From Timburyella sp030842085 (GTDB lineage: Bacteria; Bacillota; Clostridia; Oscillospirales; Acutalibacteraceae): DNA of 64,000 nucleotides. The notes under the pieces were generated by a model, which saw nothing but the letters and a program-made list of their open reading frames with translations, was not told where the DNA came from and ran no database searches. A program made the translations under genes and the position numbers. This document shows positions 16,903 to 25,924 of the stretch, piece by piece (position 1 is the first letter of the stretch; each line of letters starts with the position of its first letter). The stretch covers positions 1 through 64,000 of the forward strand of contig JAUUSE010000003.1 of assembly GCA_030842085.1 (NCBI GenBank), read 5' to 3'.

Positions 16903-18441
16903 ATGAGTTTGCTGGAAATAACAAATTTAAACTATTCATATGGCGATAAGGTAATATATAAAAACGCGAGCCTGTCGCTGTATAAGGGCGACCACATGGG
17001 AATTGTAGGCCACAACGGCGTGGGCAAAAGCACGCTTATAAGCTTATGCGGCGGAGATATTCTTCCTGATTCTGGCAGTGTGGTATGGGATAAAAGAATA
17101 TCTGTGGGACATTTGGACCAATATGCCAAAATAGATAAAGACTGTACTATTTTAGAGTTTATGAAATCGGCTTATAAAGAGCTGTATAAGATAGAAAAGG
17201 AGCTGTCAGCCCTTTATGCAGATGTGGATAATCTTGAAAAGAACTGGGCGATAATAACCCAGTATCAAAACAAGCTGGATGCGGCTAATTTCTATCAGAT
17301 AGACACGTCGGTGGATAAGATTGCCAATGGGTTGGGCCTTACGGCGATAGGTCTTAACTCCAAAATATCGGAGATAAGCGGCGGGCAGAGGGCAAAGGTT
17401 ATATTGGCAAAGCTGCTGCTTAAGGACCCCGACGTTTTGCTTTTAGACGAGCCGACAAACTTTCTTGATGTTCAGCACATTGACTGGCTGGCCGATTATC
17501 TGTCGGAAAGCAAGCGGGCGTTTATGGTGGTATCGCACGACTATGCGTTTTTAGAGCGCATATCCAACTGCATATGCGATGTTGACAACGGCGAAATGCG
17601 CAAATATGTCGGAAAATTTTCCGATTATATTAAGCAGAAAGAGCACGCAAAAGAGGATTATCGGCGCCGGTACGAAGCTCAGCAAAAGGAAATAAAAAAG
17701 ACGGAGGAGTATATACGCAAAAACATAGCCGGTGTCAACAGCAAGAACGCAAAGGGGCGGCGCAAACAGCTCGAGCGGCTGGAGCGTCTAGCTCCGCCAA
17801 GCCAGAACAAAGCGGCGCCGGTATTTTCATTTAAAGCGCTGAGCGGCGGCGAAAAAATCCACATACAGGCCGAGGACTTAGCGGTAGGCTATTATTACAA
17901 GCTCTTTTCGGGCTTAAATTTAACAATAAGCAGCGGAGAGAAAATAGTTATAACCGGTTTTAACGGCATAGGCAAATCTACATTGATTAAGACGCTGCTT
18001 GGCCAGCTAAAGCCGCTTGGCGGGAAATGCCGGCTTTCTGATAAAATAAAAGTGGGATACTATGAGCAGGGACTTAAATGGGAAAATGCAGACAGCACGC
18101 CTATGCAGGTGGTAGCCGACGCATTTCCGAATATGTCGGAAAAAGAGATACGTGCAAGCCTTTCTAAATGCGCCGTCTCCAGCGAGCATGCAAAGCAGGC
18201 GGTAGGAACGCTGAGCGGCGGCGAGCAGGCCAAGGTTAAGCTGTGTCTGCTGACACTGTCGCCGTGTCATATGCTGATTATGGACGAGCCGACAAACCAT
18301 CTGGACGAACAGGCCAAAAAGTCGCTTAAAGAAGCCCTTAAAATTTTTGAGGGCAGCCTGCTTTTAGTGTCGCATGAAAAGGCTTTTTATGAAGATTTTG
18401 CCGATGATATTGCAGATATAACCAAGTGCCTCCAAAAATAA
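16903..18441 (+). CDS. ABC-F family ATP-binding protein
   Basis: A 512-residue soluble protein with two ABC ATPase domains and no membrane segments. Domain 1 has GHNGVGKST, signature SGGQRAK and LLLDEPTNFLD; domain 2 has GFNGIGKST, LSGGEQAK and LIMDEPTNHLD. The inter-domain linker (about 235-300) is basic and helical, the region that reaches into the ribosome in this family. Known members are translation factors or protect ribosomes from antibiotics; which applies here cannot be decided by eye. The structured leader upstream favours regulated expression. AAGGGGAAGAGG precedes the ATG. Confidence 0.92.
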   Translation: MSLLEITNLNYSYGDKVIYKNASLSLYKGDHMGIVGHNGVGKSTLISLCGGDILPDSGSVVWDKRISVGHLDQYAKIDKDCTILEFMKSAYKELYKIEKELSALYADVDNLEKNWAIITQYQNKLDAANFYQIDTSVDKIANGLGLTAIGLNSKISEISGGQRAKVILAKLLLKDPDVLLLDEPTNFLDVQHIDWLADYLSESKRAFMVVSHDYAFLERISNCICDVDNGEMRKYVGKFSDYIKQKEHAKEDYRRRYEAQQKEIKKTEEYIRKNIAGVNSKNAKGRRKQLERLERLAPPSQNKAAPVFSFKALSGGEKIHIQAEDLAVGYYYKLFSGLNLTISSGEKIVITGFNGIGKSTLIKTLLGQLKPLGGKCRLSDKIKVGYYEQGLKWENADSTPMQVVADAFPNMSEKEIRASLSKCAVSSEHAKQAVGTLSGGEQAKVKLCLLTLSPCHMLIMDEPTNHLDEQAKKSLKEALKIFEGSLLLVSHEKAFYEDFADDIADITKCLQK

Positions 18442-18774
18442 CAGAGGAAGTTTTAAGCAGGAAAAGGACATAAAGTGCTTTTTAAGAAAAGATAGTTTTT
18501 GCAAAGCAAAAGTACAAAAAACAGCAAAGTATATTATACTGCTGCTATCAGATGTGAGCTGTTTATATATATCAGAGCGTACTGCGAAATGAGCGCCGCT
18601 TAAGGAATAAAAGATAGGTTAAGTCAGCATTATACTCATTATATAGCCAGATGCAGCTTGCCGCTTTAATGGTTGTATTGGATAAAGTGTTATTTGTATC
18701 TCGCTTTGCTTGTTACCTTAAGTTAAAGCTTTTTAATGGCTATATGCTGGTTTATTATGTAGTTTCACTAACAA

Positions 18775-18808
18775 AAAAAGATGCCGAGGCAACCCGGCAT
18801 CTTTTTAT
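18775..18808. terminator. Bidirectional terminator between converging genes
   Basis: AAAAAGATGCCG (18775-18786) pairs with CGGCATCTTTTT (18795-18806) over 12 bp. With A and T runs on the two sides it can serve both the plus-strand ABC-F gene and the minus-strand gene ending at 18883. Confidence 0.85.
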
Positions 18809-18882
18809 TAGCGGAACAAGTGCTTTGCGAATATGCAGAGCAGCTTAAGCCCATTTGCGCCCGCTTTAAAATTTTACTCACT

Positions 18883-20466
18883 TTACTTTAAGATTTTAAC
18901 GTGTTTCATTGTGTTTTTCGCAGCATCGGAAATTTTAATTGTTCCAACGCCGAAAATAGAAGTATACAGTGTATCGTTTATAGGATTTGTCCAAACAGAG
19001 TCAATACAGCCTATGCCCTTTGCCATGCCGAGAATAGAGCCCACGGTCGCACCGTTGCAGTCGGTGTCGAAGCCGGTTTCTACCGACATGCAGATGGACT
19101 TGCCAAAATCGCCGCCGCCGTAAAGCAGAGACGCCGCAACTATCATCGCGTTCGGTATTGTGTGGCACCAGCCGTGAGAGGTATATTCATCATACCGGCT
19201 GTGGATATCGTCAAAGCAGTCTTTCTGCGAAGTTCCGTTTTCAAAGCCCGTCAGCACATCCATAATGGCTTCGTACAGCCTTGAAGTATGCGGTATCTGC
19301 GCAAGTCCGCTGAGTATAATTCCTTTTATATCGTCAGTGCAGGCGGCAGCAGCAAGCATTGCCGCAACAAACATTTCACCGTATATACCGTTTTTGACAT
19401 GAGAAATCGACGCATCGCGAAAAGCCATTTCGGCGGCCAGCTCGGGATTTCCAGGATTAATATATCCGAAATAGTCACCGCGAATTTGTGCGCCTATCCA
19501 CTCGCGGTAGGGATTTTTATAAACCGCTGACTCGGGCGGTTCAAAGCCTTTGACAAAGTTGCAGAAAGCTACACGCTCCGCCGTGCAATATACATTTTTG
19601 CTCTGAAGCTCCAGCCATGCTCTCGAAACATCATAGGCAGTAAAATCCCTGCCGTATTTTTCGACTACCTTCTGCGCTAATACGGTATAATTTGTATCAT
19701 CATCTACCGGCATTCCGTCTATTACGTCAGCGCAGCATCTGCTTGCAAAGCGGAATTTATATTTGTTTATTATATCATCATTTAAATCGCTGCGCAGGAT
19801 ATATCTATGCATGGGATAGTTGCCGGTTTCTTTTAAAAATGGAATTAATTCGTCTGTTCTGATGCCCTCCACTGTTTTTCCCAAAAGACATCCGCAGACC
19901 CTGCCCATCCATGCGCCGTAAATCTTGGACTCCAGCAGGCTTTCGTTAACAGGCGGCAACGCCTTGGCGTCAATTCTTAAATTTTTTATTTCTTCAAGCG
20001 CCGACGGTTCAATATACTTGTAGCCTTCTGCCGTTTTGGCATTGATTACTACCTCAAAAAGAATATCGCCGAGCTTTTTCTTTATCTCGTTTTTGGGCAG
20101 CCTCGCAGTGGCAGTGAACACGTCTTTATACGGCTCTATGTCAAGCCCCTCTTCTATCGACTGCTGGCACTCTGTAAGCAAGTTTGAAGAATATGATTCC
20201 CACTCGTGTAGATTTGCATATTTAGGCTTAATGGCTTTATTAAAGCTTAGCTCCTCTGTAATACGTGTATCGCTTTCAAGGACTAAAGCATCAAGAGAAA
20301 CGTCGAAATACTTGCATATTTTAATAAGTTTGTCAAGCTCCGGCACAGATGAGCCGTACTCCCATTTCTGCACCGACTGCCGAGAGATGCCGAACAGCTC
20401 AGCAAACTGCTCCTGAGACATATTTGCGTTGGTGCGCAGCTTATTTATCATATTGCTTATCGCCAT
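18883..20466 (-). CDS. HTH (XRE) domain fused to ADP-ribosylglycohydrolase
   Basis: 527 residues. Residues 1-65 are an XRE HTH (RTNANMSQEQFAELFGISRQ, SVQKWEYGSSVPELDKLIKI). A middle region (about 70-180) is unassigned. Residues about 182-515 are an ADP-ribosylglycohydrolase (DraG/ARH) fold: YGAWMGRVCGCLLGKTVEG, the metal-binding DDDTNY (255-260) and ETGFDTDCNGATVG (463-476). Such enzymes remove ADP-ribose from proteins or nucleic acids using two Mg ions. Linking it to a DNA-binding domain suggests a regulator that senses or reverses ADP-ribosylation, or that acts at a bound DNA site. GGGAGG precedes ATG 20466. It stands alone, without a visible ADP-ribosyltransferase partner. Confidence 0.85.
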   Translation of the reverse strand: MAISNMINKLRTNANMSQEQFAELFGISRQSVQKWEYGSSVPELDKLIKICKYFDVSLDALVLESDTRITEELSFNKAIKPKYANLHEWESYSSNLLTECQQSIEEGLDIEPYKDVFTATARLPKNEIKKKLGDILFEVVINAKTAEGYKYIEPSALEEIKNLRIDAKALPPVNESLLESKIYGAWMGRVCGCLLGKTVEGIRTDELIPFLKETGNYPMHRYILRSDLNDDIINKYKFRFASRCCADVIDGMPVDDDTNYTVLAQKVVEKYGRDFTAYDVSRAWLELQSKNVYCTAERVAFCNFVKGFEPPESAVYKNPYREWIGAQIRGDYFGYINPGNPELAAEMAFRDASISHVKNGIYGEMFVAAMLAAAACTDDIKGIILSGLAQIPHTSRLYEAIMDVLTGFENGTSQKDCFDDIHSRYDEYTSHGWCHTIPNAMIVAASLLYGGGDFGKSICMSVETGFDTDCNGATVGSILGMAKGIGCIDSVWTNPINDTLYTSIFGVGTIKISDAAKNTMKHVKILK

Positions 20467-20670
20467 AATTATAACCTCCCATTTTTAATGCTTTGATTAT
20501 ATCATATGCTTATATCAATGCAATAAAGCCAAAAGTGCTATTTAAGCAACTGTCGGTTGTCAAGACGCCGCTGTCAGAACTTTTTAAGTTTATGCTTCTT
20601 CTTATATATTGATATATTGATTTTAGGCAGGTTAAAAAGTAGGGAAAATTTCTGCTTAAAAATTTAAAAC

Positions 20671-20695
20671 GGCGCTCTTACATAAAAAGAGCGCC
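20671..20695 (-). terminator. Terminator for the lipoprotein gene
   Basis: GGCGCTCTT (20671-20679) pairs with AAGAGCGCC (20687-20695) around a 7-nt loop. On the minus strand it is followed by GTTTTAAATTTTT, 16 bp after the stop of the lipoprotein gene. Confidence 0.8.
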
Positions 20696-20711
20696 ATGAG
20701 CAGAGTGGTTG

Positions 20712-21317
20712 CTATTTAAAATAAGTTATTTTTTCAGGATTGCAAATTTTGCACGGCGAATAGGCATCGTCGGCGATATAACAAAATTCGTTGTTCCTAA
20801 ATCCAGTCCGACAGCGGTTTACTTCCGCCTTATTTCTTCTCAACGCCGTTAAAACTTCACAGTTTCCCTTATGATACTCCATTGTAGACGGGACTTCGAA
20901 AGTCTCGTTTTCAGGATAAATTATTAAAGGATATGATGAAACAGCTTCCGACGAAGTGGATGAAATGGAGCTTTCTCGGCCGGCCACGCTGGACAATTCA
21001 GCGGCTTTAGAAGAGGTTGGGCTTTCTGACGATAAAGTTTTTGCTTTTGAGGAAGAATCTTTTTCACCAGATGTTTCTATAGTGCTCTCATGAGCGGGGC
21101 TTTCAGGGCTTTGTCCTGAACCGAGCAAAGAGTTATCTGAGCCTAATGCGTCCGTATTTGCACTTGAAGAAATCTCTGTTGAAGCTAATAAGCCGCTGAG
21201 CAAAGTTCCGCCCGCCGTATTACTGCTGTTTTCCGACGAACAGCCGTTTAAAAACACAGCGGCAGACATTATAAGGAGAAGAAATATGACAGCCAATAAT
21301 CTGATTTTATTATTCAT
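20712..21317 (-). CDS. Ser-rich lipoprotein with a C-terminal Ada-like Cys/His domain
   Basis: A 201-residue predicted lipoprotein: a hydrophobic signal sequence ends in FLNGC, with the lipid-bearing Cys at 26. Residues about 27-130 are low-complexity and Ser/Ala/Glu-rich, a wall-spanning spacer. The last 60 residues contain YHKGNCEVL and YSPCKICNP, the His/Cys layout of the small Ada-type metal-binding fold often found at the end of secreted Firmicutes proteins. ATG 21317 is preferred because AGGGGA then has normal spacing; ATG 21323 is also in frame. The ligand or role is unknown. Confidence 0.7.
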   Translation of the reverse strand: MNNKIRLLAVIFLLLIMSAAVFLNGCSSENSSNTAGGTLLSGLLASTEISSSANTDALGSDNSLLGSGQSPESPAHESTIETSGEKDSSSKAKTLSSESPTSSKAAELSSVAGRESSISSTSSEAVSSYPLIIYPENETFEVPSTMEYHKGNCEVLTALRRNKAEVNRCRTGFRNNEFCYIADDAYSPCKICNPEKITYFK

Positions 21318-21539
21318 ACGCATCCCCTATTCACGTTTTTACCAATATATCATATTTTATCAGATAAAGCAATGTTTTGTCGGCTGGAGTTGCCGCAAAA
21401 GTTCAGTTAAGAAATATTAGCGAGAAAACAATGAAAAAATCCTGTTAAAATCATCATTTATAGATTTGTTCGTTGTATTTAACTACCCAAAATACTATAA
21501 TTATACTATTAAATTATATATACGACAGAAGGTGTCATT

Positions 21540-24500
21540 ATGTATATAGCGGATCTTCATATACACTCGCGCTTTTCGCGCGCCACCAGCAAGGAGGGGG
21601 ACGCGCCGCACTTAGAGTTCTGGGCGCGTCGCAAGGGCATTCAGCTTATCGGCACGGGCGATTTCACACATCCGGCATGGCGCGCAGAGCTTAAAGAGCA
21701 GCTTGTCCCTGCAGAAGAGGGGCTGTATACTTTGCGTGACGATTTGCGTCTGCCGTGCGATGTGGGCGCAGAGACGCCGCGGTTTGTGGTAACGGGAGAA
21801 ATAAGCTCGATTTATAAGCGCGGCGGCAAGACCCGCAAGGTACATAATGTGATAATACTGCCGAGCTTAGAAGCCGCCGACGAGCTTTCGGCAAAGCTTG
21901 AGGCGATAGGCAATATTCACTCCGACGGGCGGCCTATTTTAGGGCTTGACAGCAGGGACTTGCTGGAAATAACACTGGAAACCTGTCCCAACGCGGAGTT
22001 TATACCGGCGCATATATGGACGCCACATTTTGCCATGTTCGGCGCCTTTTCCGGCTTTGACAGCATAAAAGAATGCTTTGACGACTTAACCCCTTATATC
22101 CACGCAGTAGAAACGGGGCTTTCATCCGACCCGCCAATGAACTGGAGAGTTTCGCAGCTTGACGGTCTGACGCTGGTGTCGCACTCCGATGCGCATTCCC
22201 CGGCAAAGCTGGGCAGAGAGGCGGATATTTTAGACACCGGCCTTTCATACACGGAAATGGTTGAGGCTATACGCACCGGCAATGGATTTTCGGGCACAAT
22301 TGAGTTTTTCCCCGAAGAGGGGAAATATCATCTTGACGGGCATCGCAACTGCGGCGTCTGTTTAACGCCCGTCGAGGCGGCAGGGCTTGACAATATATGC
22401 CCCGTGTGCGGCAAAAAGCTGACAATAGGGGTTGAGCACAGGGTGGAAGAGCTTGCCGACCGTCCGGCAGGCCATCGTCCGGATGGCGCGAAGCCGTATG
22501 AAAGCTTGGTGCCGCTGCCGGAGGTTATAGCCGCCTCGACCGGAACGTCGGCAACGAGTAAAAAAACGCTTCAGAGATATGAAAATATTTTAAGCGAGCT
22601 TGGACCGGAGTTTTACATTCTGCGCACGGCGCCCATTGAAGACATAGAAAAAACAGCCGGGCCGTGTGTAGCCGAGGGCATACGCCGGCTCAGGCAGGGC
22701 AAGGTGTCGCGCCGCGCCGGGTTTGACGGCGAGTATGGAGTAATATCGCTGCTCACCCCATCTGAGATAGAGCAGCTTAACGGGCAGATGTCGCTGTTCG
22801 GCGTCCAGTCGATGCAAATTAAGGAAAAAGCCAAGCGGGAGTATAAAAAATCAGTCAAGTCCGTCTCATCCGAACAGGCGGCGGAGCTTGCCGCCGATGT
22901 TTATAAAGACGCGTCAAAATCGGGGCTGGCGGCGCTTAATATGGAGCAGCAGCGCGCGGCTACAGCCTCCGAGCGGGTTGTAGCGGTAATCGCCGGACCC
23001 GGTACCGGAAAGACAAAAACGCTTATTTCCCGCGTAGAGCATTTAATAAGCAATCTTGGCGTAAGGCCCGATGAGATTACCGCCGTTACCTTTACAAATC
23101 AGGCGGCGGCAGAGATGCGCGAGCGCCTTGAAAAGCAGCTCGGCGGCAAGCGCGCGGCATCTAAAATAACTATTGGCACCTTTCACTCCATTTGCCTTAA
23201 TATGCTGAGCGGCGCACAGCTTATAAGCGAGGGCGAGGCGCTGGACATAGCGGACGAGCTGCTGCGCAGCGCCGGGCGTAAAATAAGCGCAAAAAGCTAT
23301 ATCAGCGCCGTGTCCAAGGTCAAGAACGGCGCCGATATAGAGGACAGCGGCATAGACGCAGAGCTGTATAACGCCTACTGCGCGCGGCTTAAAGAGCTTG
23401 GTGTGCTGGACTTTGACGATTTGCTGCTCGAAGCGCTTAAAATCAATACTGCGGGACGCAAGAATTTTAAATATCTGCTGATAGACGAGTTCCAGGACAT
23501 AAACGACATGCAGTTTGAGCTGATAAATTTGTGGAGCAAGGGCTGTGAAAGCCTGTTTGTGATAGGCGACCCCGACCAGTCTATTTACGGCTTTAGAGGC
23601 TCGACCGGCCGATGCTTTGAGCGCCTGCGTGAGCAGTTTCCGAATATGTGCGAAATCCGCCTTAAAGAAAATTACCGCTCAACGCCGGAGATTTTACAGG
23701 CGGCGGCAGCGGTAATAGATAAAAATCCCGGTGAAAAACGTCTGCTTAATCCCAACATACCAGCCGGAGAAGCGGTGCGCGTTGTAAGGACAGCCGACGA
23801 GCTCGGTGAGGGCATATTTATTGCCAAGGAAATAGGGCGCATGGCGGGCGGCGTAGATATGCTGGAGGCGCAGTCAATGCACCACGAAAGGGAGGCGGTA
23901 TCCTTTTCGGATATTGCCGTGCTTTGCCGCACGCATCGGCAGCTTGAGCTGATTGAGAAGTGCTTGCGCCATGACGACATCCCCTGCGTTATAAGCGGCC
24001 GCGAGGACTATTTAAGCTCCGACGATGTAAGAGGCGTTCTTTCATTTTTCCATTCGCTTGAAGATATATCTGATTTGGCGTCGCTAGCAACATCGCTGCG
24101 CCTGCTGTGGGGCTGCCCGGCGGATTTAATCGAGAAAGCCAAAAAAATCTGCGCCGGAATTAAGACGTTCGACGCTGAGGCAATAAGAGAGGCTTTTTAC
24201 AACAGCGTATCCCGCAGCGCCAATTTGGCGGCGGGAAATGAGAGGGACAATACCGCATGTAATCCTAATTCCGACACCACAGCGCTTAATATAGGCGAGA
24301 GTATCGGTAATGCGCAGAAGAGGGCGTCCTCTACGCCAACCGACGGCGAAATAGAGATGCCTGATGCGCTGCATCAGGCAGAGCAGATGCAAAAAATTCA
24401 AACGGACCTGCCCGGCGGGCTCAGTGCAGATGTGGCGCAGGAGTATCGGCAGGACGGCCATGAGCTTGGCGCAGTGCAGAGCAGTGCTGAGGCACAGGAG

Positions 24501-25040
24501 CGAAAAGAGCAAGGCGCGATAGACTTCCCGCTTGACAAATGGCTTGAGCGGGCAGAAGCATGGCTGCCGCTCGTAAAAAAGGAGAAGCCGCACAAGCTGA
24601 TAGAAAAATGGGAGCAGGAGTTTGGAGCGACATCTTCGCTTGATAAGCTTAAGAATGCAGCGGTGTTTTTCAGCAGCTTTAGAAATATGTGGAACGCGCT
24701 GATACTTGGCGAGGAGGCGGATATATGCCGCACTTCCGGCAAGAGCGCAAAGTCGGGCGCCGTACGGCTTATGACTTTGCACGGTGCGAAAGGCCTTGAA
24801 TTTGAAGCGGTGTTTGTCGCCGGCGCGGATGCCGGCAAACTGCCGCTGGAGTCGCAGGGCAAAGTAGACGACATGGAAGAAGAGCGCCGGCTTATGTATG
24901 TCGGGCTGACCCGTGCGAAAGAAAAGCTTATAATTACAACGGCGTCGCCGTCGGCGTTTCTGGCGGACTTGCCGCAAAGCGTACTGCGGGAGTCGGCAGC
25001 TCCGCGCAAGCGAGTCGTTGAGCAATTAAGTCTGTTTTGA
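21540..25040 (+). CDS. PHP/endonuclease Q-like domain fused to UvrD-family helicase
   Basis: 1166 residues. Residues 1 to about 420 resemble endonuclease Q: a PHP metal site (DLHIHS at 5-10, SHSDAH at 214-219), a zinc finger (C271, C274, C287, C290) and an HhH-like tail. Residues about 465-1155 form an SF1A helicase: AGPGTGKT (485-492), LIDEFQDIN, GDPDQSIYGFRGS, LKENYRST, MTLHGAKGLEFE and YVGLTRAKEKL. EndoQ cuts DNA at deaminated bases, so the fusion suggests coupled incision and unwinding in repair. QMSLF (416-420) and the terminal QLSLF resemble beta-clamp-binding motifs. Residues about 887-995 are a low-complexity insertion within the helicase. No partner gene is adjacent. Confidence 0.88.
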   Translation: MYIADLHIHSRFSRATSKEGDAPHLEFWARRKGIQLIGTGDFTHPAWRAELKEQLVPAEEGLYTLRDDLRLPCDVGAETPRFVVTGEISSIYKRGGKTRKVHNVIILPSLEAADELSAKLEAIGNIHSDGRPILGLDSRDLLEITLETCPNAEFIPAHIWTPHFAMFGAFSGFDSIKECFDDLTPYIHAVETGLSSDPPMNWRVSQLDGLTLVSHSDAHSPAKLGREADILDTGLSYTEMVEAIRTGNGFSGTIEFFPEEGKYHLDGHRNCGVCLTPVEAAGLDNICPVCGKKLTIGVEHRVEELADRPAGHRPDGAKPYESLVPLPEVIAASTGTSATSKKTLQRYENILSELGPEFYILRTAPIEDIEKTAGPCVAEGIRRLRQGKVSRRAGFDGEYGVISLLTPSEIEQLNGQMSLFGVQSMQIKEKAKREYKKSVKSVSSEQAAELAADVYKDASKSGLAALNMEQQRAATASERVVAVIAGPGTGKTKTLISRVEHLISNLGVRPDEITAVTFTNQAAAEMRERLEKQLGGKRAASKITIGTFHSICLNMLSGAQLISEGEALDIADELLRSAGRKISAKSYISAVSKVKNGADIEDSGIDAELYNAYCARLKELGVLDFDDLLLEALKINTAGRKNFKYLLIDEFQDINDMQFELINLWSKGCESLFVIGDPDQSIYGFRGSTGRCFERLREQFPNMCEIRLKENYRSTPEILQAAAAVIDKNPGEKRLLNPNIPAGEAVRVVRTADELGEGIFIAKEIGRMAGGVDMLEAQSMHHEREAVSFSDIAVLCRTHRQLELIEKCLRHDDIPCVISGREDYLSSDDVRGVLSFFHSLEDISDLASLATSLRLLWGCPADLIEKAKKICAGIKTFDAEAIREAFYNSVSRSANLAAGNERDNTACNPNSDTTALNIGESIGNAQKRASSTPTDGEIEMPDALHQAEQMQKIQTDLPGGLSADVAQEYRQDGHELGAVQSSAEAQERKEQGAIDFPLDKWLERAEAWLPLVKKEKPHKLIEKWEQEFGATSSLDKLKNAAVFFSSFRNMWNALILGEEADICRTSGKSAKSGAVRLMTLHGAKGLEFEAVFVAGADAGKLPLESQGKVDDMEEERRLMYVGLTRAKEKLIITTASPSAFLADLPQSVLRESAAPRKRVVEQLSLF

Positions 25041-25255
25041 TATTATTAAGATTAAAGTTTCTTTTTATTCTACGCAAAATTAAAATCACACTCACTGCAA
25101 GAATTCTTTGTCGTAAAATCAGTGCTTATAAAAATTTTTGCGGCGCAATTGTTAGTTTTTGTACGGATATTTTACATTAATATCAGGACTTTTTTAAATA
25201 TTGTATTTTCACCTAATCATTTAATGCTTATAACCGAGTATTATTGCTGGAAATA

Positions 25256-25924
25256 TTACCAATGAAATCTTCTCTGAATTTCCGCCCAAAGCGCCTTACG
25301 CTGAAAGAACAGCAGCGCCGCAAGAAATATGACAGATGCGCAAAAGCAAACGGCGCAGGGTATCACAGTATGCAATATACCTGTTAAAATCAGTATTAAA
25401 GTTGAAACGCCAAGTACACAGTCAATAATTAGATATATAATATAATCCTGCACATGAAGCTTGCATATATTAGCGAGCAGCACTATTGAAATCATGGCGC
25501 TAACGCATAAAATCGGCAAAACATAATCAAGTGCCCAGCCGTGAAATCCGGTAAAAAAGTCCCACAGCAAAGCTATTGCAGAGACAAACGCGACCTGCCA
25601 CAGGATGCTTTTTGCAAAATTTCTGCGCTTTCTGTAAAGCATGGCAAAATCCGCCCAAAGGCTAAATAGCCCGGCCAGCACAAACAGCGACCACCATCCG
25701 CCCGCAGGAAAAATCAAATTAACAGCAATACAAACGGCCGAGACACATACCGAGACAAAAGCCGTTATGGCAAGAATTTTTTTGCTGAACAGTTTTTGTG
25801 AGGCGAGGCGGGGCGGAAATACGTTTTCGCCGCCATCCCCTTTTCCGGTAAGCTCGCCCTTGCAAAGCGGACACTGCTTGGGTGTACCTGGTAAATCTAC
25901 ATTGCAGCTGTTGCATCTAAGCAT
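25256..25924 (-). CDS. Zinc-ribbon membrane protein (DUF6320-like)
   Basis: 222 residues. The N-terminus LRCNSCNVDLPG with QCPLCKGEL is a four-Cys zinc ribbon, followed by about six hydrophobic segments between residues 50 and 215. ATG 25924 is preferred over 25933 because AGAGG then has a 9-bp spacer; the coding region overlaps the end of the upstream acyltransferase gene by 8 bp, so the two are coupled. The family name is from memory of similar operons in Clostridia and should be confirmed. A role alongside the acyltransferase and hydrolase, perhaps in lipid handling, is inferred only from the operon. Confidence 0.7.
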   Translation of the reverse strand: MLRCNSCNVDLPGTPKQCPLCKGELTGKGDGGENVFPPRLASQKLFSKKILAITAFVSVCVSAVCIAVNLIFPAGGWWSLFVLAGLFSLWADFAMLYRKRRNFAKSILWQVAFVSAIALLWDFFTGFHGWALDYVLPILCVSAMISIVLLANICKLHVQDYIIYLIIDCVLGVSTLILILTGILHTVIPCAVCFCASVIFLAALLFFQRKALWAEIQRRFHW

